NCBI GenBank assembly: GCA_020355945.1
Contig: CP070627.1
Span: forward strand, 8,257,112-8,287,101
Source of the DNA: Candidatus Aminicenantota bacterium
GTDB lineage: Bacteria; Acidobacteriota; Aminicenantia; UBA2199
Direction of reading: 5' to 3'
DNA: 29,990 nucleotides
In this document: piece after piece, positions 22,487 through 29,961 of the stretch
How the letters are laid out: each line of letters begins with the position of its first letter
Position numbering within the stretch: the first letter of the stretch is position 1
Notes under the pieces: model-generated
Database searches by the model: none
What the model was told of the DNA's origin: nothing
Seen by the model: only the letters and a program-made list of their open reading frames with translations
Position numbers and translations under genes: made by a program

Positions 22487-24520
22487 ATGAAAATAATAAA
22501 AGGTTTTTGTAGGGGGTCCAGGCCCCTCGGCGAGGGGAGCCTAAAATGGCAAAGTGCTTTGCCCCATACGCTATGCGCCATGCGCCATGCGCCATGCTCT
22601 CACCCCCTGGCCGCCGGAGGCAAAAACAAAAAAAAGATCATTGGTTTGCTTGTTATCTTTATAATCTTTACTGCATTTGCAGGAGTAAACCTGGCACAAA
22701 AAGACACCACCGCTGGAAAGAAGCGGTCAAAAGCTTCCCAAAAAAAATTAAATGAAATCTTAAAAAATTGGACCGAGGCCGATAAAAAAAAAGACGCGGT
22801 AAATATACTGAAATACGCCAGCCAGGCATTGAAAATATTCCAGTCAGAAAATAATCCCGAGATGGAAGCGGAAACCCTTGCCAATATAAGTCGGGCGCAT
22901 CAAAAACTAAAGAATTATAAAAAAGCCCTGGAATATGGGAAAAAAGCATTAACGTTGGCTAAAAAAACCAATTACCAATTTGTTATCGCTGCCAGCCTGG
23001 ATATCCTGGGTGGTACTTATTTCGAGTTAAGCGATTATGACAGGGCCCTGGAAAATTACCTGGAATCATTAAAAATCAAGGAAAAGATGGGAGACCCACG
23101 ATTTATTGCTGCCAGTTCGGGCAATATCGGGAATATTTATGCCAGTTTAGGCCAATACGATAAATCCCTGGAATTCCAGGATAAAGCATTGAAAATAGCG
23201 AATGACACAGGAAATCAATGGGGTATTGTCACTTCACTGCTGAGTATGGGAAATGTATACAACAGCCAACAAAATTATGATGAAGCCATGGAATGTTATA
23301 AAAAAGGCCTGGAAATTGCTAAAAAAATAAATGCAAAGGTTTTAATAAACGAATGTTATAAAGGCGTTTCCGCAGTTCATGAGGCCAAACGGGACTATCA
23401 ACAATCCCTGGAATACTATAAACTCTTCCATCAAGCAGACAAAAGCCTGGTGGATGAAAAAAGCAGGAAACAATTAGACCAATTACAAGTCCAATACGAG
23501 ACAGAAAAAAAGGAACAAGAAATCGTGGTGCTGAAAAAAAATAATGAAATCCAGCAATTACGATTAAGCCGGGAGAGAATAACCCGGAATGCATTTATTA
23601 TCGGATTCATCCTGGTATTGATTATTTTGGCCCTGCTTTTTAAAAAATACCTGTACTTATTTACCTTTTGGAAAAAACAGGAATATATCGGGCAATTCAG
23701 GCTAATGGAAAAGATCGCGGTAGGAGGAATGGGAACAATTTATAAAGCACACCGGATCGTGAACAAATCGGAAATTGCTGCCATTAAAATACTAAGGGAA
23801 GAGTTGTTCAGCGATGCCACCACTAAAAAACGATTCCAACGGGAAGCCGCCATTATCGATCGACTCACTCATCCCAACATCATCAATATCTTTGAACGAG
23901 GTGAATCCAAACAAAAAATCTTTATTGCCATGGAATTCCTGGAAGGAAAAACCTTAGAACGTAAAATCGATGAAGAAGGTGGATTAACCCTCCATGAGTG
24001 CTTGCACATCATGATGCAGATTTCAGAGGTATTTGTATTTATTCACAGCAAAAATATTATTCACCGTGATTTAAAACCTGCTAATATTATGTTAATCAAA
24101 AAGAATGGCGACCCAAATTTTGTCAAGCTGCTGGATTTTGGCCTGGCAAAAATGGAGGTTCACACCCGCTTAACTCAATCGGGTAATTTTGTCGGTACCA
24201 TTGAATATATCCCACCCGAACAGCTCATAAGTGCTGATACCTCCCCGGCCAATGATATTTTTTCCATGGGAGTGACGTTTTATAAAATGCTGTGCGGGCG
24301 ACTCCCGTTTCCCGGGGAAACCGTCATTGATATCATGAGGCAGATCATCGGTAAAAATCCGCCCCCGGTTTCGGAATACCGGTCAGATATACCGGGTGAA
24401 TTAAATCATTTGGTGATGCAGATGATTCAAAAAAAACCCAGCCAGCGACCTTCAGCAGGATTAATACGAAATCAACTCCAGCACGTATCGGTTTCGTCTA
24501 TGTTGTCGCCGTTAAGTTAA
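22487..24520 (+). CDS. TPR-containing transmembrane Ser/Thr protein kinase
   Basis: As the longest ORF it has 677 residues. Residues 1-45 are encoded by repeat-like DNA and may not belong to the protein. A signal-anchor segment follows (IIGLLVIFIIFTAFAGV, about 52-68), then about five TPRs (about 85-320, for example YEKALEYGKKAL-type units), a short coiled coil and a transmembrane helix (about 368-388). The cytoplasmic kinase is C-terminal (about 402-665): G-loop AVGGMGTIYKA, Lys434 in AAIKIL, HRDLKPANIM with Asp528, DFGLAK with Asp550, and PPEQ in place of APE. All catalytic residues are present. This is an inverted layout: the TPR sensor is outside and N-terminal. It is 6 bp behind the SpoIIE phosphatase and so likely in one operon with it. 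Confidence 0.88.
   Translation: MKIIKGFCRGSRPLGEGSLKWQSALPHTLCAMRHAPCSHPLAAGGKNKKKIIGLLVIFIIFTAFAGVNLAQKDTTAGKKRSKASQKKLNEILKNWTEADKKKDAVNILKYASQALKIFQSENNPEMEAETLANISRAHQKLKNYKKALEYGKKALTLAKKTNYQFVIAASLDILGGTYFELSDYDRALENYLESLKIKEKMGDPRFIAASSGNIGNIYASLGQYDKSLEFQDKALKIANDTGNQWGIVTSLLSMGNVYNSQQNYDEAMECYKKGLEIAKKINAKVLINECYKGVSAVHEAKRDYQQSLEYYKLFHQADKSLVDEKSRKQLDQLQVQYETEKKEQEIVVLKKNNEIQQLRLSRERITRNAFIIGFILVLIILALLFKKYLYLFTFWKKQEYIGQFRLMEKIAVGGMGTIYKAHRIVNKSEIAAIKILREELFSDATTKKRFQREAAIIDRLTHPNIINIFERGESKQKIFIAMEFLEGKTLERKIDEEGGLTLHECLHIMMQISEVFVFIHSKNIIHRDLKPANIMLIKKNGDPNFVKLLDFGLAKMEVHTRLTQSGNFVGTIEYIPPEQLISADTSPANDIFSMGVTFYKMLCGRLPFPGETVIDIMRQIIGKNPPPVSEYRSDIPGELNHLVMQMIQKKPSQRPSAGLIRNQLQHVSVSSMLSPLS
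22507..22622. repeat. Composite repeat block at the 5' end of the kinase ORF
   Basis: In order: a strong imperfect hairpin (AGGCCCCTC-GGC-GAGGGG-AGCCT, 22519-22541 region), a 7-bp stem GGCAAAG/CTTTGCC (22548-22563 region), the heptamer array, and the second copy of the 19-bp dispersed repeat (22604-22622). This resembles intergenic repeat DNA and not ordinary coding sequence. Confidence 0.55.
22561..22595. repeat. Heptamer tandem repeat (GCGCCAT) inside the kinase ORF
   Basis: Five 7-bp units: two degenerate (GCCCCAT, ACGCTAT) and three exact GCGCCAT. Each junction makes an ATG, at 22573, 22580, 22587 and 22594, which fall in frames 1, 2, 0 and 1. Only the one at 22580 is in the kinase frame. 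Confidence 0.8.
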
Positions 24521-24594
24521 ATTCACCCAAAAAACGCCTACCTTTCATTAATATAAAAAAAAGCATCCAGGATTGATTAAAGCGTAAGGAATTT

Positions 24595-24646
24595 TTGACG
24601 AATATTCTTGCCGGGTATGTAACTTATAATATTTTTCTGATATAAT
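24595..24646 (+). promoter_or_regulatory. Promoter region of the methyltransferase operon
   Basis: Two perfect TATAAT hexamers (24625-24630 and 24641-24646) and a TTGACG at 24595-24600. The TTGACG is 24 bp from the first TATAAT, longer than usual, so the exact pairing is uncertain. The ATG at 24692 is about 45 bases behind the second -10. The whole gap 24521-24691 is AT-rich. Confidence 0.45.
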
Positions 24647-24691
24647 TAGTGGTTCGATTGCCATGTAAATAGAAACTTTAAGAGCAAGAAA

Positions 24692-26044
24692 ATGTTTGAG
24701 AATGAATCGATTAATAAAGAAAAGGAAAAGCTGAAAGCAGTTTCTCATATTTCGAAATTTGTCGATGAAATCGAAGATGTTGTTTCAAAATATTCTAAAG
24801 TAGATTCATTTCAGCCCAATGAAATAAATGATATCTATATATCGGACTTCTCGAATGGAAAGACAACTTCAGCTCTTCAACGTTTTATACCTCTAAGTAC
24901 TAGAAAAAAGGCCGGGATATTTTTCACAGGCTCTATACTTGCAGATAAAGTAGCAGATTGTATAGCTCCTTTGTTAAAAAAGGGAGCAAAAGTCATTGAT
25001 CCTGCATGTGGAGCTGGTAATTTACTTATTTCATGCGCGAAACATTTACCTAAAGGCAAGAGTTTAACAGAGACTCTTTGTAATTGGTCAAACCTACTAT
25101 ATGGAAATGACTTGCATTATCACTTTGTAAGAATCGCCCGTATTCGTCTATTTCTCTTAGCTGCTTCTCTTCACAAAAAAATAATGCCAGCTGGTTTATC
25201 TGTCATAGATAGTAATTTCCAGGGAATTAAAATTCAAGATACTTTGAGTCTTAAAAGACCCATCGTTCAAGCTGATTGTGTTGTTGTTAATCCTCCTTTT
25301 GGTTATATGATTGCACCGGAAAGTTGTCAATGGGCTAAAGGAAAAGTTCAAATTGCCGCAATTTTCATTGAGAAAATATTATCTTTTGCTCCAAAAGGGC
25401 AGCATATTGCTGCCATATTACCAGATGTTTTACGGAGCGGTACAAGATATAAAAAATGGAGAAATATAATCTCGAATTTGGCCAGTCATTTAGATATTGA
25501 AATCATTGGTCGATTCGATGCTAAAACCGATGTGGATGTGTTTATTTTGCATATGATTGTGGGCAAATCCGATAAAAAATTTAGCGAGTGGTATACAGAG
25601 AAATCTCGTAATTCAAGAATAAAATCCAAAATTTCTGATTTATTCAAAGTGAGTGTTGGCCCTGTTGTTCCTCATAGATGCCCTCATAAGGGAAATTGGT
25701 ATTCATATTTAAATACTTCATCAGCAATTCCCTGGTCTATAGTTTCAAGATTGCCAAAGCGTCGTTTTAAAGGTACTGTGATCAAACCACCTTTTGTGGT
25801 AGTTCGCCGTACATCTAATCCAGGTGATAAATATCGCGCTGTTGCATCAATAATTATAGGCTCTTCTCCTGTTGCCGTTGAAAATCATTTAATTGTACTA
25901 AAACCGAAAAATGGGACAATAAGGCAGTGTGTTAAGCTCATTGAATTTCTAAAAGGAGCATCGGCAAACCAATGGTTCAATGAGCGTATCAGGTGTAGGC
26001 ATCTTACTGTTTCTTCAGTTAAAGAAATGCCCTTAATGGAGTAA
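24692..26044 (+). CDS. N6-adenine-type DNA methyltransferase
   Basis: 450 residues. After an N-terminal region of about 70 residues comes KKAGIFFTGSILADKVADCI, then motif I VIDPACGAGNLLISC (Asp103), and motif IV VVVNPPFGY (Asn200), the NPPF signature of adenine N6 methyltransferases of the HsdM/TaqI type. The C-terminal 150 residues (from about 300) have the look of a target-recognition part (PFVVVRRTSNPGDKYRAVAS, then VENHLIVLKP). No restriction nuclease or HsdS gene is adjacent. Its stop is 2 bp before the next ATG, and it is the first of four tightly packed genes. The ribosome binding site is weak. The likely role is to methylate the host DNA as a self mark; that is inference. Confidence 0.88.
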   Translation: MFENESINKEKEKLKAVSHISKFVDEIEDVVSKYSKVDSFQPNEINDIYISDFSNGKTTSALQRFIPLSTRKKAGIFFTGSILADKVADCIAPLLKKGAKVIDPACGAGNLLISCAKHLPKGKSLTETLCNWSNLLYGNDLHYHFVRIARIRLFLLAASLHKKIMPAGLSVIDSNFQGIKIQDTLSLKRPIVQADCVVVNPPFGYMIAPESCQWAKGKVQIAAIFIEKILSFAPKGQHIAAILPDVLRSGTRYKKWRNIISNLASHLDIEIIGRFDAKTDVDVFILHMIVGKSDKKFSEWYTEKSRNSRIKSKISDLFKVSVGPVVPHRCPHKGNWYSYLNTSSAIPWSIVSRLPKRRFKGTVIKPPFVVVRRTSNPGDKYRAVASIIIGSSPVAVENHLIVLKPKNGTIRQCVKLIEFLKGASANQWFNERIRCRHLTVSSVKEMPLME

Positions 26045-26046
26045 TT

Positions 26047-28164
26047 ATGGTTGTCAAAAAAAAGGCCTTACTTGAAACTTCAAGTTCAGTGGAAGACAAC
26101 GAAAAGGTAAATTTTAGGTTTTCTACTAACATTATACGTCGATTGGGTGAAGAGTTAAATCCAAACCCAAGTCAAGGTCTTATCGAATTAGTTAAAAATT
26201 CTTATGATGCGGATGCTTTGATATGTACAATTGAGCTTTTTGACACCAGTAAACCTGGAGGGAAGATTTTAATATCTGATGACGGCATAGGCATGGATGC
26301 TGATGATATAAAAAATGGATGGCTTGTTTTAGGACGGTCACCTAAAATTAAAGAAGAAATAACAGAACTGGGACGTATTCCTTCCGGCAATAAAGGTCTT
26401 GGTCGGCTTGCCGCGCTAAGAATGGGAACAAGTACATCTTTAACTTCAACCCCTCGTTCAACCCCATTCATAAATAATACAATAGAAATTGATTGGGATC
26501 GATTCGAAAATGCGGATTTGGTTGATGATGTTGATTTGGAAATTGTCAGGAAAAGATATCCGACAGAGAGAAGTTCAGGTACGGTTATAATGCTGGAAAA
26601 TTTGCGCTCATCTTTAGGTCATACTGATGTAAAGAGATTAGCAAAAGAGATGATTTTATTGGCTGACCCGTTTGAAGATAACCCGAAGGGGTTTAAGCCG
26701 ATTCTTAAGGCCCCTGAGTATAAAGACTTAGAGGAAATGGTGAAGGCGAAGTATTTTGGCGATGCGGAATTTCATCTAATTGCCCGGGTTAATAAAGATG
26801 GTATGGCTGGAGCGTCTGTCCAGGATTGGCGCGGTAATGAATTATATGTTGGCTCTCATAAGGATTTGAGGCGTCGTGCGGCAGAAAAACCTTATAAATG
26901 CCCCACTGCAAAATTTGAGTTATGGATATTTATTCTAGATAGTCCGACTTTCTCAACCCGTTCCTCATCTATAGGTGAAGTTCGAAAATGGCTTAATGAG
27001 TTTGGAGGTGTTCACCTTTATTATAATGGTCTTCGGGTTTCTCCCTACGGCGATAGTGGTAATGACTGGCTGGAAATGAATCTTATGCGAGCTCGCAGCC
27101 CGGAAGTTCGACCATCAACAAATACTTCCATGGGAAGGATTGTCGTTTCAGACGATTCCGGGACCCTTGTGCAAAAGACAGATCGTTCGGGATTTATTGT
27201 AAATGATGCATTTATTGAACTTAAAGATTTTGCAGTTGATGCATTGAATTGGGTGGCAAAATGCAGGCTCGAAGAAGCCGAAAAGAAACGCAGGAAGGCA
27301 AGGGCGGAAGCTCCTCAAAAAAGCACTAAAGAAAAAGAGGCAGTAGCGCAAGCGATCTCGTATGCGCCAAAAGATATAAGAGATGATTTAGAGAGTGCTT
27401 TTCTTAAATATGACAAGGCTCGGGATAATGAGGTTAATGAACTGCGTAAAGAAGTCCAACTTTATCGCACGTTGAGCACTGTAGGTATTACATCGGCAGT
27501 ATTTGCCCATGAATCTGCCAACAATCCTCTAAAAATGATTACTCAATCAATAAATACGATAAAAAATAGAGCCGCAGAGTATTTAGGTGATTATTACATG
27601 GATAAGTTAAAGAAACCAATCAATCGGATTATTCATTCTGCCGACTCTCTTAGGGTTTTGGCAAATGTTACGTTAAGTCTTGTTGATCACGAAAAGCGTC
27701 GCCTCGGTAGGGTTAATATTCATCAAGTCATAAAAGAGATAATCGAACTTTATGATCCATTTCTTAAAGATCGCGATACTGACATCACTACTGAGTTTGC
27801 TCAAGGCAATCCATATCTTAGGGGAAGTGTCGCGGCTGTTGAATCTATAATCTCTAATTTGCTCAATAATAGTTTGGTGGCTTTTGAAGAGAGAGAACCT
27901 GGAGATAGGAAAATAATTATACGGACAATGGTTTTTACTAAAAATCTTGAATTGCGGGTGATAGATAATGGCATTGGAATAACTGGAATTAATAAAAAAG
28001 ATATTTGGCTGCCAGGACAAACTACAAGAAAAAATGGTACTGGTTTAGGGTTAACCATCGTCAAAGATGCTGTGACTGATTTAGGTGGAAGTGTCGATGC
28101 AATTGAAAAAGGTGAGCTTGGTGGAGCAGAAATAATAATTGAACTTCCAATTTTAGGAGTATAA
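26047..28164 (+). CDS. Dual GHKL ATPase: N-terminal MORC/Hsp90-like domain and C-terminal histidine kinase-like module
   Basis: 705 residues. The N-terminal ATPase has LIELVKNSYDADA (Glu47, Asn51), ISDDGIGMD (76-84) and SGNKGLGRLA (113-122), the three signature motifs of GyrB/Hsp90/MORC-type ATPases with the usual catalytic Glu. A middle domain follows (about 250-400). A charged coil (about 410-475) leads to FAHESANNP (His488) in the place of a histidine-kinase dimerisation helix, and a second GHKL domain: NLLNNSLVAF (N box near 607), VIDNGIGI (Asp640), TGLGLTIVKDAV (G box near 664). There is no transmembrane segment, so it is cytoplasmic. Spacing is 2 bp after the methyltransferase gene and 5 bp before the receiver gene. 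The combination suggests a two-ATPase switch signalling to the next gene product. Confidence 0.85.
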   Translation: MVVKKKALLETSSSVEDNEKVNFRFSTNIIRRLGEELNPNPSQGLIELVKNSYDADALICTIELFDTSKPGGKILISDDGIGMDADDIKNGWLVLGRSPKIKEEITELGRIPSGNKGLGRLAALRMGTSTSLTSTPRSTPFINNTIEIDWDRFENADLVDDVDLEIVRKRYPTERSSGTVIMLENLRSSLGHTDVKRLAKEMILLADPFEDNPKGFKPILKAPEYKDLEEMVKAKYFGDAEFHLIARVNKDGMAGASVQDWRGNELYVGSHKDLRRRAAEKPYKCPTAKFELWIFILDSPTFSTRSSSIGEVRKWLNEFGGVHLYYNGLRVSPYGDSGNDWLEMNLMRARSPEVRPSTNTSMGRIVVSDDSGTLVQKTDRSGFIVNDAFIELKDFAVDALNWVAKCRLEEAEKKRRKARAEAPQKSTKEKEAVAQAISYAPKDIRDDLESAFLKYDKARDNEVNELRKEVQLYRTLSTVGITSAVFAHESANNPLKMITQSINTIKNRAAEYLGDYYMDKLKKPINRIIHSADSLRVLANVTLSLVDHEKRRLGRVNIHQVIKEIIELYDPFLKDRDTDITTEFAQGNPYLRGSVAAVESIISNLLNNSLVAFEEREPGDRKIIIRTMVFTKNLELRVIDNGIGITGINKKDIWLPGQTTRKNGTGLGLTIVKDAVTDLGGSVDAIEKGELGGAEIIIELPILGV

Positions 28165-28169
28165 AATAA

Positions 28170-28859
28170 ATGCAATTGCTGGATAATGTAATAAGAAAAG
28201 TCGCGGTTATTGATGATAAACCAGAGGCTTGTGAGGCGATGGCTGAAGCTGTTGAAGATGCTAATTTAGAGCCAGTTACCTACCAGGATCGGCTTGAATC
28301 TATTCGCAAATTTATTCCCAGGCTGATGAAGGAGACTGATGCTGCAATTTTTGATCATTATTTGAAACCTGGTAACTACGCAAATTTTAATGGCGCTGAA
28401 GCTGTTTTTCGTCTCTATAAAAAAAAATTCCCTGCTCTATTGGTCACAACATATTCAAAAGCAGATATAGATAATATCCGACCATTCCGCAGAAATATCC
28501 CTGTTCTTATTCCGGGAGGTTACGCAAGTTCGGAAACAATCAAAGAGGGTATAAAAAAATGTTTTGAAGAATTTTCAAACAAATACTCAAAAGACAGAAA
28601 AGCATGGCGCACTTTAATTCGATTTGAAGGAATCGATAAAAAAGAAGACATTGCTTTTGCCTATATACCCGCCTGGAATCCTGATGAAGTTGTAAGAATT
28701 CCATTAAAATTAATCCCTAAAGATTTGGTAATTAAGCCCATTTTCAGATTAATTGCACATGTAAATATTGGAGCAAAAAACCATGAAGATCTATATTTTG
28801 AAAATTTTGAAATAGCTGATAAACCGAGAGGGAAATATGCCAAGTTTACACATTCTTGA
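28170..28859 (+). CDS. Receiver-like protein with unknown C-terminal domain
   Basis: 229 residues. Residues 10-125 look like a response-regulator receiver: KVAVIDDKPEA with Asp15 and Asp16, AIFDHYLKPG with Asp62 as the phospho-acceptor candidate (46 residues from Asp16), and LLVTTYS with Thr93. The conserved Lys of the beta5 strand is missing: the strand reads IPVLIPGGY. The C-terminal 90 residues (from about 140, for example RTLIRFEGIDKKEDIAFAYI) are not a DNA-binding HTH and match no family I know. AGGAG at 28155-28159 fixes the start. The 3' end overlaps the MBL gene by 23 bp. It is the natural partner of the kinase-like protein upstream. Confidence 0.72.
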   Translation: MQLLDNVIRKVAVIDDKPEACEAMAEAVEDANLEPVTYQDRLESIRKFIPRLMKETDAAIFDHYLKPGNYANFNGAEAVFRLYKKKFPALLVTTYSKADIDNIRPFRRNIPVLIPGGYASSETIKEGIKKCFEEFSNKYSKDRKAWRTLIRFEGIDKKEDIAFAYIPAWNPDEVVRIPLKLIPKDLVIKPIFRLIAHVNIGAKNHEDLYFENFEIADKPRGKYAKFTHS

Positions 28860-29730
28860 TGTTAGTCATGGGAATTGCTCTGTACTTATAGATACTAACG
28901 GTGTAACTGTGATCGATGCCGGCCCTGGAGCTGATTTGTTGGACTTTCTTGTAGAAAGAAATATTAGTCGAATTGGGATTCTGCTGCTCTCTCACGCGGA
29001 TAAGGACCACATCTCAGGTACTATTGGGCTGCTGTTCGCCAGTGAAATTCGAATAGATAGGGTCTATCTAAATTCGGATTCAATTAAGAAAAGTGTATTA
29101 TGGGATGATTTAGTATACGCTCTATACGATCAAAGTAAAGGAGGAAATTTATACTTTGAGCCCAGCCTCACCCCCCATCTGAATGGCAAGTTAAATCAGG
29201 GGCAGGTTGAAGTTGAGGTGCTGGCTCCTAATCAATACATAGCCGCAAAGGGTCCAGGGGGTAAAGACCGTAAAGGGAGAAAATTAAATTCAAATTCTAT
29301 AAGTGCTGTGATTCGGATATCTTATAATGGTAAGTCATTCGCTGTTCTTCCTGGAGATTTGGATCAAATCGGTCTGGATAACTTATTAGAAGATGTCGAT
29401 GATGTACATGCCTGGCTGGCTGTTTTCCCGCACCATGGTGGTAAGCCAGGTTCCGGGGAGATGAAATCTTTTACCTCTTTATTCTGCGAAGCCGTCAGTC
29501 CTGAAGTTGTTGTATTTTCTATCGGTGATAATGAAGAAAATTTTCCAAGAAAAGAAGTAGTTGAAACTATTGAAAAAATCAGTCCCTCTTTTCATATGTT
29601 TACCACAAAATCTTCCGGGATATTAATTACTCATATTGAACAATCAGGAAATCATTCACATAAAGACTGCGTTGGAAATATATCTTTTCATTTAGAAAAA
29701 TATCCTCCTGATTTAGTTTTTGGTCGATAA
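28837..29730 (+). CDS. ComEC-like metallo-beta-lactamase fold hydrolase
   Basis: 297 residues of a soluble MBL-fold enzyme. Motifs: ILDVSHGNCSVLID (residues 6-19) and VIDAGPG near the N-terminus, SHADKDHISG (His53, Asp55, Asp57, His58; the HxDxDH metal site), SAVIRISYNGKSFAVLPGD with the second-metal Asp, and FPHHGGKPGSGEM with further His ligands. This is the pattern of the hydrolase domain of ComEC/Rec2, which degrades DNA, but here without membrane helices. The ATG has GAGAGGGA upstream. It is the last gene of the four-gene operon and the most likely effector of it, as a nuclease or phosphodiesterase; that activity is inference. Confidence 0.85.
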   Translation: MPSLHILDVSHGNCSVLIDTNGVTVIDAGPGADLLDFLVERNISRIGILLLSHADKDHISGTIGLLFASEIRIDRVYLNSDSIKKSVLWDDLVYALYDQSKGGNLYFEPSLTPHLNGKLNQGQVEVEVLAPNQYIAAKGPGGKDRKGRKLNSNSISAVIRISYNGKSFAVLPGDLDQIGLDNLLEDVDDVHAWLAVFPHHGGKPGSGEMKSFTSLFCEAVSPEVVVFSIGDNEENFPRKEVVETIEKISPSFHMFTTKSSGILITHIEQSGNHSHKDCVGNISFHLEKYPPDLVFGR

Positions 29731-29793
29731 ATTCATTCGTAAGGTTAATATATGTCCCGTATAATAGTAGTTGGTAAAATGTGCCAGGAATAA

Positions 29794-29901
29794 ATGATGA
29801 GTAAACAGTGTGTTTTGATTACCGGAAAAGGCTGCAAAAGCCTGTTCGAGCTGGAAAAAAAAAGGGGACAGTCGAAAATTTATACGAAGATCATTGATTG
29901 A
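29794..29901 (+). CDS. Possible small ORF, 35 residues
   Basis: Begins ATGATG and encodes MMSKQCVLITGKGCKSLFEL then a basic tail. No ribosome binding site is obvious and its 3' half covers an A/G-run (near 29850-29870) resembling dispersed repeat DNA. It may be spurious. Confidence 0.2.
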   Translation: MMSKQCVLITGKGCKSLFELEKKRGQSKIYTKIID

Positions 29902-29925
29902 CAAATTTCATTATTTTGATATACT
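29898..29925 (+). promoter_or_regulatory. Promoter of the gene leaving the window
   Basis: TTGACA at 29898-29903, a 16-bp spacer and TATACT at 29920-29925, about 37 bp before an ATG. Confidence 0.6.
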
Positions 29926-29961
29926 TGAAAATATTTGTGTTTTATGCCTGGAGTTAATGCA

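Noticed and set aside
24692..26044. Complete restriction-modification system
   Set aside because: No HsdR, HsdS or type II endonuclease gene is adjacent; the neighbours are ATPase, receiver and MBL genes.
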